Shown: piece by piece, positions 30,101 to 35,543 of the stretch | How positions within the stretch are numbered: position 1 is the stretch's first letter | Layout of the letters: each line of letters begins with the position of its first letter | Source: SYFY01 sp031385325 | GTDB lineage: Bacteria; Pseudomonadota; Gammaproteobacteria; Pseudomonadales; Azotimanducaceae | Direction of reading: 5' to 3' | NCBI GenBank assembly: GCA_031385325.1 | Contig: JANNBJ010000071.1 | Location: 1 to 48,598 of the forward strand | Length of the DNA stretch: 48,598 nt | The notes under the pieces: generated by a model | What the model was told of the DNA's origin: nothing | What the model saw: only the letters and a program-made list of their open reading frames with translations | The model's database searches: none | Translations under genes and position numbers: made by a program

Positions 30101-30166
30101 GACGACCTGCGGATCCTCGATTACGACCAGAAGGGTTGGTACATCAACATCGTCGGCAAGATCTGA
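18110..30166 (+). CDS. Giant modular surface protein: propeller modules, Asp-rich repeats, SdrD-B, DUF11, OmpA, outer-membrane barrel
   Basis: A 4018-residue protein. ATG 18110 has TAAAGGA upstream and leads into a signal peptide ending about ALA (residue 41). Modules in order: three related N-terminal units (about 41-437, 438-852, 853-1038), the first two with a propeller-like segment opening FACTN; Asp-rich calcium-type repeats (about 1040-2123); SdrD-B-like (2127-2217); carboxypeptidase-regulatory-like (2224-2294); DUF11 (2366-2494); a second SdrD-B (2497-2594); two OmpA-like units (2604-2684, 2701-2774), the second with GHADQRG and LSIRRTEAV typical of peptidoglycan binding; an internal signal-like segment (2810-2831); a soluble region; and a beta-barrel (about 3144-4018). 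It could anchor in the outer membrane and reach outward as an adhesin. Which parts face outside is inference. It stands alone. Confidence 0.9.
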   Translation: MFRQNPACARLDFLTGKRFCIGLKVLLWLVASTVAPSVLALETTKSVVSITDSGNNEFTAVYSVSLRNDSGVNNFDLQVTDDLSSEFGTPVVAVGQVDVPGEYFVSAVTVNTSAVVNGGNTGFLANAGFNGSGQSNLLQNGQPGSLFPNDVVTISFTVRFFPDSTSAPYVNTATGSADLVANGVPNGNVTDLSNTVTLDLVSALSAFACTNTLYLATGNPSLLNSINIGGNSLTPISGTSHGMLYTSIGYRPSNNLMYGLRSSTNQLVAVDANGTVVVIGAVTGLPNGIGFSSGGFIGNLLYVIPFGSNDLYAINVDALTATLIGSGTGLTDVFDIAVNPNDGLFYGVKDFAGTLVSINPANAVTTVIGATGLSGIGKGAAYFDSVGNFYLFQNSNGGLYHIDVSDADTTQISSLPNQTLSSGASCPTAGAPTPPLIGAALDASTLSDEGNNVFEVTLNVRIAGAAFAELFDIQATLDLATRFGALQASAVAVNAPGEYFVSVGTINTAGVTGGNTGFVANAGYTGAPGNTTLLNPAQPGSLDPDDFVIVPVTVTFFPAAANAPYTLQFTASGDSSANGVANGDVTDLSTDGTDPDDNGDIPGNDLDTDPTNTNSLTPVNLLSVLTPFACTNDLYIDINAPSQFNRVDFPTSSFVGIGGTATGLTSNGIGYHQGSNLIYGLEFTTNRLLAKDLNGTIAVLGSVTGLPAAAYGSGDFIGNDYYVLRFPTNEIYRIDITNRTATLVGNGTALGDVYEFAANPLDGQLYGVRDGTREVVRINPATAATTTLGTANTTGFAIDAVFFDNAGTFYIYQSSDGGVFRLDVNTGAATRLITIAPTTLAGGASCSAAPAPFAIEVGTAMNLVGLADLGATYRATYDLYIENTGNFQVFDVQAINALAATFGTATATLGDVDTAGEYFASVVSVNTAGVTNGGNATFAANAGFNGNTDTNVLNPAQPGSLQPNDFIVVRIEVTIAPNGVLTYNNQFTGAVDSIANGVANSTETDLSTTGTDFDLNGLVPGNDSDGDPNNTDSPTPLTFPDFDGDGITDPVDLDDDDDGYRDVDEGSTTIDTDGDGRPDSRDIDSDNDGITDNVELQAEGAYVAPSGNDTDNDGLDNAYDPDNGGTLLVAANTDGADQPDFRDTDTDNDGILDAIEGHDADANGVTDVLPANADADGDGLDNAYDTIVRPAVNNETGSNAPLQNRDGADARDWRDADDDNDGVTTLVEGGVANNADGDAFPDYLDADDFDGDGRPDTTDVDDDGDGIPDAAEGNGVTNTDGNGGADSLDIDSDNDGITDNVEAQAEGTYRAPANVDTDGDGLDNAYDPDNGGVAIVIANTDGADQPDFRDLDTDNDGIPDSIEGHDANANGVADVLPANADVDNDGLDNAYDIIVRPAVGNATGSNAPLQNSDGADNRDWRDTDDDNDGVPTLTEGGVGNNGDGDLRPDYLDADDLDGDGVPDTSDQDDDGDGIPDLTEGNGAIDSDGDGRADSRDIDSDNDGLTDNVEAQPEGLYRAPANVDTDNDGLDNAYDPDNGGVVIAPANTDGADQLDYLDADADNDGIPDSIEGHDANADGIADRVRVNTDTDGDGLDDVYDTVASPAAGNALGSNAPLQNTDALDNRDWRDADDDNDTVLTSVEGGVGNNNDGDTRPDYLDADNFDGDSRPDSVDTDDDGDGLPDVTEGNALVDTDGDGRPDSRDIDSDGDGIVDNVEAQAEGNYRAPAGTDTDNDGLDNRYDPDNGGTAIALANTDGADQPDFRDTDSDNDGVSDAIEGHDLNANGVADVVPAGADADADGLDNAYDTVVRPAAGNATGSNAPLQNTDGADNRDWRDTDDENDGQLTSTEDTNNNLNFADDDADRDGVPNYLDRDLGIDSDGDGLPDNVDPDADNDGVTDLVEGGGVTDPSLDHDNDGIPNFRDPQSPGFADGNADGVNDAVDADRDGVPNHLDIDSDGDGVPDNIEAQPPGNYRAPSRADTDNDGLDNTYDPDNGGTPITIANSDGADLPDYLDADSDNDGVPDATEAHDANADGRPDRTPRGADADGDGLDDAFDTVVRPGAGNSTGSNAVLNNTDNADTPDFRDADDDNDAVTTFNEDGNRNGNRADDDRDRDGIPDYLDPILDIATLGGTVFRDLDSDDVLDATDPRLANWRVELLQNGTLLATQVVSSNGTYSFPDLRPGAGYQLRLRHPDTNVTYLVLDGITLASGDNILDRNLPVDPSGLMYDTDSRTVLAGVRISVVDGSGNALPDVCVLPGQQNQLTGTDGGYRVDVLLGAAPACPSGGTFALRFIAPADYVDGPSATIPPQPGALDPTGQPSPLRVQLQANPPSGADSTRYFVQFILQSGDPDVIHNHVAMDPVGNFDVRLIKRAAKRTASIGDLVAYNIEVRNVGARLLTGLSLTDLIPPGFRFVENSVRTQPETIGLTVTGERPLLIGGLRVARGQIVRVSYLLRVGAGVGQGDYENRVNATLGTAPIGNVASATVQIVSDPDFEQTTIIGKVFDDQNANGWQDPGESGVPGVRLATVTGLLIETDVHGRYHLAAVDVERFDRGQNFYLKLDTTTLPEGSEVVSENPRVVRITQGLMSQINFAVKLQAPMAIEAIEVGDVFFDTGTSAVKSRYLSLLDDMAGRLKDRDGGEIVILSRAGEESLALARAQALRALLIERLADSAPNYAIIVQTEVEGDEVARLNDGRTAINAELFFDTDQATIGAEYQPLIDSLARQIREGCSGEIVVEGHADQRGRDVYNKGLSIRRTEAVRKALEAAGAFQPPAPKCPSAAPRSPLDNKPSGAPLGAIQGPGSSGVQMSSVLQRMLATVLAVVVPNAYAAESADPAAALGADDSCGLNYCASDEGVAVRILNYGEDKPRNPAATPEALHDNRAVSISGDVKMPISAEDAGNRDRASIRGRFRKELADGSSLWVTEDPLGGIPMLAFAPPAGIATLETGITGAISIPFYTNYADFMTRLELSIYRSTDVDRVAPIAVLEAMPRHLGEFLWAGASVKVDEEFIAVVRAYDGNGNFDETRLQNFVLADLNEFEPAERERLMPEGVDRWRAVYGRNDLTLQNIPLHASRIRLHGDVRGEVPEIRIDGDHLPLDEANRFAVEYLLPVGKHEFVVNIQRAGEVDQMQTVEAEVTGRYMFLAALADITLSDNKISGSVEPLSGDDRYDGDFMVDGRLAFYLKGKIKGRYLVTGQMDTREDEIGDIFKDIHRKDPDALFRRLDPDRYYPVYGDDSTTVADVNTMGRMYVRVDWDKSQVLWGNYDTGMTGTEFAQYNRSLYGARGEYNSTRTTELGEAKTHAKAFVSETQSAFGHAEFSGTGGSLYYLPHTDILPGSEKITLELRDRDSNRVVETLVMVRGQDYEIDEIQGRIILSRPLMQIRSRESSIVRNNPLDGDVPLVLVDYEYLPDDFSADHVTVGGRGKHWFGEHIAVGGTYVMEGRGAEDYDMHGLDVTLQQGRGTYLKLEYAGSTASQANSFFSDNGGLSFAQRSDTDARGRDGSAMSVEGRANLRELGWTRMDLTLGTWWRDSDDDFSVARRDVGFDLTEYGLEAAGRFNDAMGFVLRSSTVERDLVQDDIRSALFDWQLSDTNRLRVEVQQLESEDSFTGNKRDETVAAVELAHAFTESFEVFGGGQSTLQDSGSAADNNDLVFAGTRNRLTEKLRLETEVTYGHRGEGGTVGLDYARNERHSLYGSFTHSTDTTMLPGGGEAVTFGNRFRVSNQSTLFSENQFVAEDQGSGFTHSYGIDYSPRPGWSLGMSLQKGELDAVSGLVDRRAATLSGGYRSDRFNWRSVLELRKDKGAEERDQILTTNVADFRINESFRVLGKFNYSKTDDDLLGLVTGGKFTEAGVGLAYRPVDNDRLNLLAKYVYLYDLQSFGQFDAGLDQRSNIITAEALYRLSSRWGIGAKYGVRKGELRAERAQGDWFESTVNFASVRLRYNIMRKWDALAEYRRLEVEEDNSVRDGYLIGVDRQIGDNLQFGVGYNFTDFSDDLRILDYDQKGWYINIVGKI
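21365..24480 (+). repeat. Tandem 621-base coding repeats (Asp-rich, calcium-binding type)
   Basis: Within the giant gene, units starting at 21365, 21986, 22607 and 23228 are spaced by exactly 621 bases (207 residues). The fourth is 129 bases longer, and a fifth, partial unit begins at 23978. Each unit carries several D-x-D-x-D-G-type loops and landmark strings such as YDPDNGG and TGSNAPLQN. Unit copies have diverged at the base level but kept length, which argues for selection on protein register. The loops resemble thrombospondin type 3 repeats and should bind calcium. Confidence 0.88.
26528..26603 (+). other. Internal ribosome-binding site, ATG and signal-peptide-like segment inside the giant gene
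   Basis: In frame with the giant gene, GGAG (26528-26531) lies five bases before an ATG at 26537. The following residues MSSVLQRMLATVLAVVV then PNAYA have a basic start, a hydrophobic core and an A-Y-A cleavage-like end. Translation from here would give an exported 1209-residue protein containing the barrel. It may mark an old gene fusion, a second translation product, or a processing site. Confidence 0.5.
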
Positions 30167-30189
30167 CCCCGGTCGGTTCCTGGCTGAGC

Positions 30190-30219
30190 GTGCATGAGCC
30201 TGTCAGCAGGTTCACGCAC
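30190..30219. terminator. Imperfect hairpin after the giant gene
   Basis: A 13-base stem with two imperfect pairs (GTGCATGAGCCTG / CAGGTTCACGCAC, loop TCAG) lies between the convergent giant gene and PhyH-like gene. There is no T tract. It is a weak terminator candidate. Confidence 0.28.
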
Positions 30220-30238
30220 GGTCCGGTACCTGCATGCC

Positions 30239-31036
30239 TCAGATGGCAGGCACCAGATACTGTCGGTCAGCCACGTCGCATGGCACCGATTCGCTACTGT
30301 TTCGCCACACGACGGCGCCATCCGGCGCATATTGCAGAATGTAGGACTTGCGTACGGAATCCGTCAGGTTCGGACCTGTGCGGTGCGGTGTCAGGCTTGA
30401 AAACACGACAATCGATCCCGCCGTCGCAGGTACTGCGATGGCGTCTTCGACGGCGTCGAGGCAACGGAATCCGAGGGGTGTCCAGTCATGCTGGAGGGTG
30501 CCGTGCCGGTGGATGCCGGGAATGACCCAGGGGCATCCGTTCGTGAGGGTTGCATCGGTGAGCGCAACCCAGCAGGTGAGATATTGTTGGGGTTCCACAT
30601 AGGCGTAGCCGTTGTCCTGATGCCATGGAAACTCGTCTGGCGTGCCTGGTTTCTTGTAAACCGCCTGGTCCCAGTACAAGCGCACGGCTGGGCCGATGAG
30701 GTCGTACGTGAGCGCCCGAAAAACCGGGTGCAGTGAAAAATCCTTCAACACCTGTGAGCGCGTGACCAGATGCGGCGAAAAAGTGATCTCGCCAGCCCGG
30801 GCGATCGTGTGTGTGCCATTTTCCCGAGTCTTCAGAAATGCTTCGGTCGCCTCTTCCAACGGGGCGATCGCCTCGATCACTGCCTTGATCTCGGCTTGAG
30901 AAAAGGCATTTTCCAGCAGGAAATAGCCATCATCGGCATATCGATCAGCCTGAACATCGGAGATCAGGCGAAACCCGTTGCGGACCGTTTGCTGCCACTG
31001 GAACGCTGTGTTGCGGGGATGTCTGGTCAGCTGCAT
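30239..31036 (-). CDS. Phytanoyl-CoA dioxygenase (PhyH) family protein
   Basis: A 265-residue Fe(II)/2-oxoglutarate oxygenase of the PhyH family. The double-stranded beta-helix carries the H-x-D pair in PWHQDNGYAYVEP and the distal His in TPHRTGPNLT, followed by an Arg-containing strand (RKSYILQYAP) suited to bind 2-oxoglutarate. The N-terminus (YADDGYFLLENAFS) is typical. These enzymes hydroxylate small molecules such as acyl-CoAs, ectoine or natural products; the substrate here is unknown. It is transcribed leftward, divergent from folD, with 76 bases between them. Two further PhyH-like genes lie close by on the other strand, but they are not close copies of it. Confidence 0.88.
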   Translation of the reverse strand: MQLTRHPRNTAFQWQQTVRNGFRLISDVQADRYADDGYFLLENAFSQAEIKAVIEAIAPLEEATEAFLKTRENGTHTIARAGEITFSPHLVTRSQVLKDFSLHPVFRALTYDLIGPAVRLYWDQAVYKKPGTPDEFPWHQDNGYAYVEPQQYLTCWVALTDATLTNGCPWVIPGIHRHGTLQHDWTPLGFRCLDAVEDAIAVPATAGSIVVFSSLTPHRTGPNLTDSVRKSYILQYAPDGAVVWRNSSESVPCDVADRQYLVPAI

Positions 31037-31112
31037 GTGGATTTCTGCTTGATTTGGCCGGCGACCGCGACACTATAGCCTATTCAAATTTGCCTCTGGA
31101 GCGCCCCTGCCG

Positions 31113-31982
31113 ATGTCATCCTCAATGGCCCGCCTGATCGACGGCAAGGCGATCGCCCAGGATATTCGCAATGAAGTGAAAGCCCGTGTCGAGAAACGGG
31201 TGGCCGCTGGATTGATTCGCCCTGGCCTGGCCGTCGTGCTGGTCGGACAGGACGAAGCCTCCCGTATCTATGTACGGAACAAGCGCAAGGCATGTGCCGA
31301 AACCGGCATTCTCTCGGTGGCACATGACCTGCCCAGCAGCACGACGGAGGCTGCGCTGCTCTCGCTGGTTGACGAGCTGAACGATGATCCCACCGTACAT
31401 GGCATTCTGGTGCAACTGCCGTTGCCGGCACACATCGACAGCCGGCTGGTGATCGAACGGGTTCGTCCGAGCAAGGATGTGGATGGCTTTCACCCGTATA
31501 CCGTTGGCCGACTGGTGCAGCGGATCCCTTTGCTGCGGCCGTGCACTCCCTTTGGCATTCTCACGCTCGTAGAACGAATTGGTGTCGACCCCAAGGGCAA
31601 GGTCGTGGTGGTCGTTGGTGCATCGAATCATGTAGGTCGTCCTCTCGCCCTCGAATTCCTGCTGGCCGGATCCACCGTAACGATCTGTCATCGTTTCACG
31701 GTGGATGTGGAAATCGAAGTTCGTCGAGCGGAAATTCTGGTGGTTGCGATCGGCAAACCCGGGATCATTCCCGGTGAATGGGTGAAACCCGGCGCCGTGG
31801 TCATCGATGTGGGCATCAACCGACAACCCAACGGCAAGCTCATTGGTGACATCGGCTTTGAAGCGGCAAGCCAGCGCGCGGCGTGGATCACGCCAGTACC
31901 AGGTGGCGTTGGTCCGATGACTGTCGCCATGTTGATGCACAACACTCTGGCGGCGGTGGATGATGCGGAGGCGGTGGGATGA
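31113..31982 (+). CDS. folD: Bifunctional methylenetetrahydrofolate dehydrogenase / methenyltetrahydrofolate cyclohydrolase
   Basis: A 289-residue cytoplasmic folate enzyme interconverting 5,10-methylene-, methenyl- and 10-formyl-tetrahydrofolate with NADP. The catalytic Lys (about 57) lies in YVRNKRKACAETGI. The folate-site loops are LVQLPLPAHI and DVDGFHPYTVG, and PCTPFGI is the family signature. VVGASNHVGRPLALEFL is the Rossmann loop, and the C-terminal TPVPGGVGPMTVAMLMHNT is conserved. One variation is that GRS is replaced by GASNHVGRP. ATG 31113 is chosen, with GGAG eleven bases upstream; ATG 31125 is possible. The dioxygenase gene at 32033 follows after 50 bases. Confidence 0.94.
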   Translation: MSSSMARLIDGKAIAQDIRNEVKARVEKRVAAGLIRPGLAVVLVGQDEASRIYVRNKRKACAETGILSVAHDLPSSTTEAALLSLVDELNDDPTVHGILVQLPLPAHIDSRLVIERVRPSKDVDGFHPYTVGRLVQRIPLLRPCTPFGILTLVERIGVDPKGKVVVVVGASNHVGRPLALEFLLAGSTVTICHRFTVDVEIEVRRAEILVVAIGKPGIIPGEWVKPGAVVIDVGINRQPNGKLIGDIGFEAASQRAAWITPVPGGVGPMTVAMLMHNTLAAVDDAEAVG

Positions 31983-32032
31983 CCTCAAAACCGTAAGCCG
32001 AAAGACAGTCTGCAGTAGACAGGAGATTGAAC

Positions 32033-32863
32033 GTGGCACTCACCGATGATGAAAAAGAACAGTTCCGCAAGCTAGGTTATCTCATCAAACCCGGTTTTCT
32101 GAATGCATCGCGAATCGCCAGCGTTGCCGCTGAAATCGATCGTTACGTCGAGATCGAACCGCGCTTCGATGGCCGCAATGTCTGGCGATACGAGCAGCTT
32201 TGCAGCCTGATTCTCGATCGGGAAACGCTGGCAATCACCGACGACATCATGGACGGCCGCGCTTTCACATTTCATCATTGTCATGCGGCGCGTCATGACC
32301 CGGGACTGGCGGGCGTGTCATGGCATCACGACTATGAACAGATACCACAGACCAATCGCAGTCATGTGCAGCTGCACGTCCTGCACTACCTCGACGGACT
32401 GAATGGAACGGTTGGTGATCTCCTGTTGTTGCCAAAGAGCCATCGCTCGGTGATGCGTCGGGATGCGCTGTCGTTTTTGCGAGAACAGGACATTCCCGGG
32501 ATGGTGGTGGTGAACGATATCCCCGCCGGCACGGTAGTCTTTGCCCACTCGGCGCTGGTACATGCACGTCGTGCACAGCCTGGCGGCGGGAATCGCAAGC
32601 GCTATTTCATCGACATCGCCTTCATGCAGGAGGGTGTGTTGTGGCCTTCGTATGGTCGTGAGGGCTGGCGCGATACCCTGGCAGCGCTCGATTCGAAGCG
32701 GCATCAGCCCGATCGACCAAAGCTGTTCGACGCCGCTGCTTTTTTCGACATTGCTGACGCAGTGGCTCGTGTGCAGGGCTCGACAGGTAGTCTGGCCATG
32801 CGATTGCCTGAAGCCCAGGGTGTGGCGCGTCCAGTGTCTGGCGCCATTCCGATCGTACAATGA
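32033..32863 (+). CDS. PhyH-like Fe(II)/2-oxoglutarate dioxygenase
   Basis: A 276-residue oxygenase with the PhyH fold. It opens LTDDEKEQFRKLGYLIKPGFL. The first metal pair is in SWHHDYEQIP (H-x-D), and the distal His is in VVFAHSALVHARRAQPGG, followed by KRYFIDIAF. GTG 32033 is chosen because AGGAG at 32021-32025 lies seven bases away; a TTG at 32027 is too close. The stop overlaps the next PhyH-like gene by four bases (ATGA), so the two are translated together and may act on the same or successive substrates. The substrate is not known. No siderophore or ectoine genes are seen that would suggest one. Confidence 0.82.
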   Translation: MALTDDEKEQFRKLGYLIKPGFLNASRIASVAAEIDRYVEIEPRFDGRNVWRYEQLCSLILDRETLAITDDIMDGRAFTFHHCHAARHDPGLAGVSWHHDYEQIPQTNRSHVQLHVLHYLDGLNGTVGDLLLLPKSHRSVMRRDALSFLREQDIPGMVVVNDIPAGTVVFAHSALVHARRAQPGGGNRKRYFIDIAFMQEGVLWPSYGREGWRDTLAALDSKRHQPDRPKLFDAAAFFDIADAVARVQGSTGSLAMRLPEAQGVARPVSGAIPIVQ

Positions 32864-33702
32864 CCATGCAACCTGATGCGTCCTTGCCGGGGCCTGGCGC
32901 CATAGACATTCCGTTTGCGCTCGAGACAACGACGATTGCGGCTTTTCAACGTGATGGCCATGCCGTCATACGCGGTCTGGCCAGTGCGCAGGAGATCGGG
33001 CGCTTTCGCCCGGCGATTGAAACTGCGGTTGGCAGGCTGGCTGCACGAACTCCACCGATTGCCGAACGCGACACCTATGGCAAGGCCTTCCTCCAGGCGC
33101 ACAACCTCTGGACGCGAAACGAACTTATCAAGTCATTCGTGTTCTCGGCGCGGTTTGCGAAAGTTGCGGCTGAGCTGATGGGCAGTGCCGGTGTTCGGCT
33201 CTATCACGATCAGGCCCTGTTCAAGGAACCTGGAGGTGGGCATACCCCGTGGCATCAGGATCAGGCGTATTGGCCACTCGACACCACCGACACGATTACG
33301 ATGTGGATGCCACTGGTTGACGTACCCGCCGAAGTGGGCTCGATGACTTTTGCCAGTGGCAGTCAGCATCGCGGTGATCTCGGTCGCTTCATCATCGGCG
33401 ATGAGTCCGAAATGAAATTCGGCGAGGTGGTTGAACGGCTTGGCCTGCCCACCACGACTCATGGGGCGATGCGCGCCGGCGACGCCACTTTCCATCGCGG
33501 TTGGACACTGCACCGTGCACCTGCCAACCCGACGGGCCTGCTTCGCTCGGTGATGACGGTGATCTGGTTTGCCGACGGTACTCGCGTGGGCGCCGATATC
33601 AGTGGGGCACGTTTTTTCGATCACAAGTTCTGGCTGGCGGGAATTCCACCCGGGGAACTCGCGACAGGGCCGCTCAATCCATTGCTTTGGCCGAGAAACT
33701 GA
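32860..33702 (+). CDS. PhyH family dioxygenase
   Basis: A 280-residue PhyH-family oxygenase. After IAAFQRDGHAVIRGLASAQEI come LYHDQALFKEPGGGHTPWHQDQAYWPL with the H-x-D pair, a substrate-lid stretch EMKFGEVVERLG, and FHRGWTLHRAPANPTGLLRSV with the distal His and 2-oxoglutarate-binding Arg. Compared with the upstream partner it has the more canonical PhyH sequence, with the family's KEPGGGHTPWHQD block intact. The two are joined by an ATGA overlap but are clearly diverged, so they probably hydroxylate different positions or molecules. The carotenoid oxygenase gene lies about 270 bases downstream. Confidence 0.88.
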   Translation: MTMQPDASLPGPGAIDIPFALETTTIAAFQRDGHAVIRGLASAQEIGRFRPAIETAVGRLAARTPPIAERDTYGKAFLQAHNLWTRNELIKSFVFSARFAKVAAELMGSAGVRLYHDQALFKEPGGGHTPWHQDQAYWPLDTTDTITMWMPLVDVPAEVGSMTFASGSQHRGDLGRFIIGDESEMKFGEVVERLGLPTTTHGAMRAGDATFHRGWTLHRAPANPTGLLRSVMTVIWFADGTRVGADISGARFFDHKFWLAGIPPGELATGPLNPLLWPRN

Positions 33703-33770
33703 ACGGATCTTCTTACTTGTTTGGTCCTGGCTCGTTGGATGACCATCCGCTGGTTTCGACCGGTTTCGGG

Positions 33771-33905
33771 ATGCGCGTCCAGATTGCGACTATCGTCTGC
33801 TGTACCGCGGCGGACGATGAAAAAAGCGTGCGGGCGTTTGTTGATCTGGGAGTTGATCGGCTGGTACCGTTGATTGGTACCCAGGATGTTGTCGCACCGC
33901 TATAA
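33771..33905 (+). pseudogene. Possible remnant of a small alpha/beta or TIM-barrel protein
   Basis: Between the second PhyH gene and the carotenoid oxygenase a 44-residue frame reads MRVQIATIVCCTAADDEKSV and then AFVDLGVDRLVPLIGTQ. The second half resembles the closing strand-helix of LLM-class oxidoreductases (a GVDRLV-type strand), but nothing complete is present and no ribosome-binding site stands out. It may be a gene relic or chance coding. The rest of the 267-base gap shows no gene. Confidence 0.22.
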
Positions 33906-33969
33906 CGGCTGCACCATCTTCAAAAGCTGACCCGACTCACGATCTGAATCAATATCCCGGAGATTACCC

Positions 33970-35433
33970 ATGTGCGCAGCGACCACCCAGGCGTTAAAAG
34001 GCGCCAATGAAATTCCCGGCTGCCATGGCGGCCTTGCGAATCTTGATGAGGAGTACGCGTACTGGATCGATGAGATAGAAGGGGATATTCCTCGCGACCT
34101 CACGGGCACCTTCTTTCGCAACGGTCCAGGCCGGCAACGCATTGGCACCAGCAAGTATGGCCACTGGTTCGATGGCGACGGGATGCTCTGTGCTTTCACC
34201 TTTGCAGATGGCCGGGTGCACTTTCGCAATCGATACGTCCGGACGCCTAAGTACGTTGAAGAAACGGCGGCTCAAGCGGTTCTGTATCGCGGGTTCGGGA
34301 CTCAGGTTCCGGGTGGGTTCTCGAAAAACGTACTGCGGATGCCAGCGAACCCAGCCAACACCCATACGATGTTCCACGGCGGACATCTGCTCGCTCTCAA
34401 CGAAGGTGGCAAGCCGTGGAAGCTTGAACCCTCTGATCTCGCAACGGTGGGTGAATTCACCTACGACGGCGGGCTCAAGGCGTCGGATGTCTTCAGTGCA
34501 CATGGCAAGGTCCATGGGACCACTGGTGAATACATCAACTATGGCGCAGGTATTTCCGGCTTCGGCCTGAAAGGCCCCAAACCCTGCCTGACCATGTATC
34601 GGATCAAACCCGACGGCAAACTCGCCAGTCGGGAGCAGGTGCCACTCACCAGCTTTCCGTTCTGCCATGACTTTGCGCTCAGTGAGCGATATGCCGTGTT
34701 CTTTGTCGGCAGCATCGTGTTTGGCAACATGATGCCGGTGATCCTCGGTACACGAACGATTTCTGACCAGGTCACCTTCGATCCGTCAATTCCGATGCAG
34801 GTGATCGTCGTCGACTTGCACTCGCTGAAGGAAGTGCGTCGTTTTGAAACCGATGCCGGTGCGATGATCCACTTCGGTAACACGTATGAAGAGGGGAATG
34901 AGATCATTGTGGACGGCATGTTTGCCGACAACTTTGAAGCCAACAAGACACTGACCGATGTGTTCAATCCGGACGGCCGCTTTGGTGGTGGTGCCTACAT
35001 GCGCTATCGGTTGAACATGGAGACCGGTGGTCTGTCGCGTGAACGGGTATGCAAGACCGAGTCCGAGTTTCCGACTTTCAACACCACCTACACCGGGAAA
35101 AGAAATGATGTGACCTGGACCGCGTGTTCCGTCCCCAACGGCGCCAACAGTTTCTTCAACGCGATTCAGCGCATCACGCGCGGCGGAGAGGCGACTTTGC
35201 TCGAACTGCCCAAGGGGCTGTACGGGTCAGAACCACTGTTTGCGCCAGCGACCGACGCACGCAAGGAAGATGATGGGTATGTACTTGAGGTTGTTTATAA
35301 CGGGTTCACACATCGCAGCCAATTGCAGATCTATCGTGCCGACAGCATGGCGCATGTTTCGACGTTGCACCTGAAGCATCACGTCCCGCACCAGTTTCAC
35401 GGTCATTTCACTCCCCAGGTATTCATGCACTGA
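33970..35433 (+). CDS. Carotenoid oxygenase (carotenoid/apocarotenoid or stilbene-type cleavage dioxygenase)
   Basis: A 487-residue seven-bladed propeller enzyme of the RPE65/CCD family, which cleaves a conjugated double bond with O2 using a four-His iron site. The four histidines can be seen at about 178 (SAHGKVHG), 233 (FCHDFALSE), 301 (IHFGNTYE) and 477 (HQFHGHF). Other landmarks are FFRNGPGR, HWFDGDGML and NTHTMFHGG. ATG 33970 has a GGAG site upstream. The gene stands alone after the PhyH pair; no carotenoid synthesis genes are in the window, so the substrate may be an environmental carotenoid, an apocarotenoid or a lignin-like stilbene. A hairpin follows. Confidence 0.93.
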   Translation: MCAATTQALKGANEIPGCHGGLANLDEEYAYWIDEIEGDIPRDLTGTFFRNGPGRQRIGTSKYGHWFDGDGMLCAFTFADGRVHFRNRYVRTPKYVEETAAQAVLYRGFGTQVPGGFSKNVLRMPANPANTHTMFHGGHLLALNEGGKPWKLEPSDLATVGEFTYDGGLKASDVFSAHGKVHGTTGEYINYGAGISGFGLKGPKPCLTMYRIKPDGKLASREQVPLTSFPFCHDFALSERYAVFFVGSIVFGNMMPVILGTRTISDQVTFDPSIPMQVIVVDLHSLKEVRRFETDAGAMIHFGNTYEEGNEIIVDGMFADNFEANKTLTDVFNPDGRFGGGAYMRYRLNMETGGLSRERVCKTESEFPTFNTTYTGKRNDVTWTACSVPNGANSFFNAIQRITRGGEATLLELPKGLYGSEPLFAPATDARKEDDGYVLEVVYNGFTHRSQLQIYRADSMAHVSTLHLKHHVPHQFHGHFTPQVFMH

Positions 35434-35451
35434 TTGCAACCGCAGGATGAT

Positions 35452-35468
35452 TCGCCACGCAGTGGCGA
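35452..35468 (+). terminator. Short hairpin after the carotenoid oxygenase gene
   Basis: TCGCCAC-GCA-GTGGCGA, a perfect 7-base stem, lies 19 bases after the stop codon. It is followed by A-rich rather than T-rich sequence, so termination here is only possible. Confidence 0.28.
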
Positions 35469-35543
35469 TGAAACCGGGTGTCCGGCTCACGTAGAATGCG
35501 CAGGACCTGTACAACTTTCCGCTATCAAAAAGGACCGCGCACC

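Noticed and set aside
33994..34668. 224-codon open frame on the minus strand
   Set aside because: It is antisense to the carotenoid oxygenase, whose iron-ligand histidines are conserved in the plus-strand frame.
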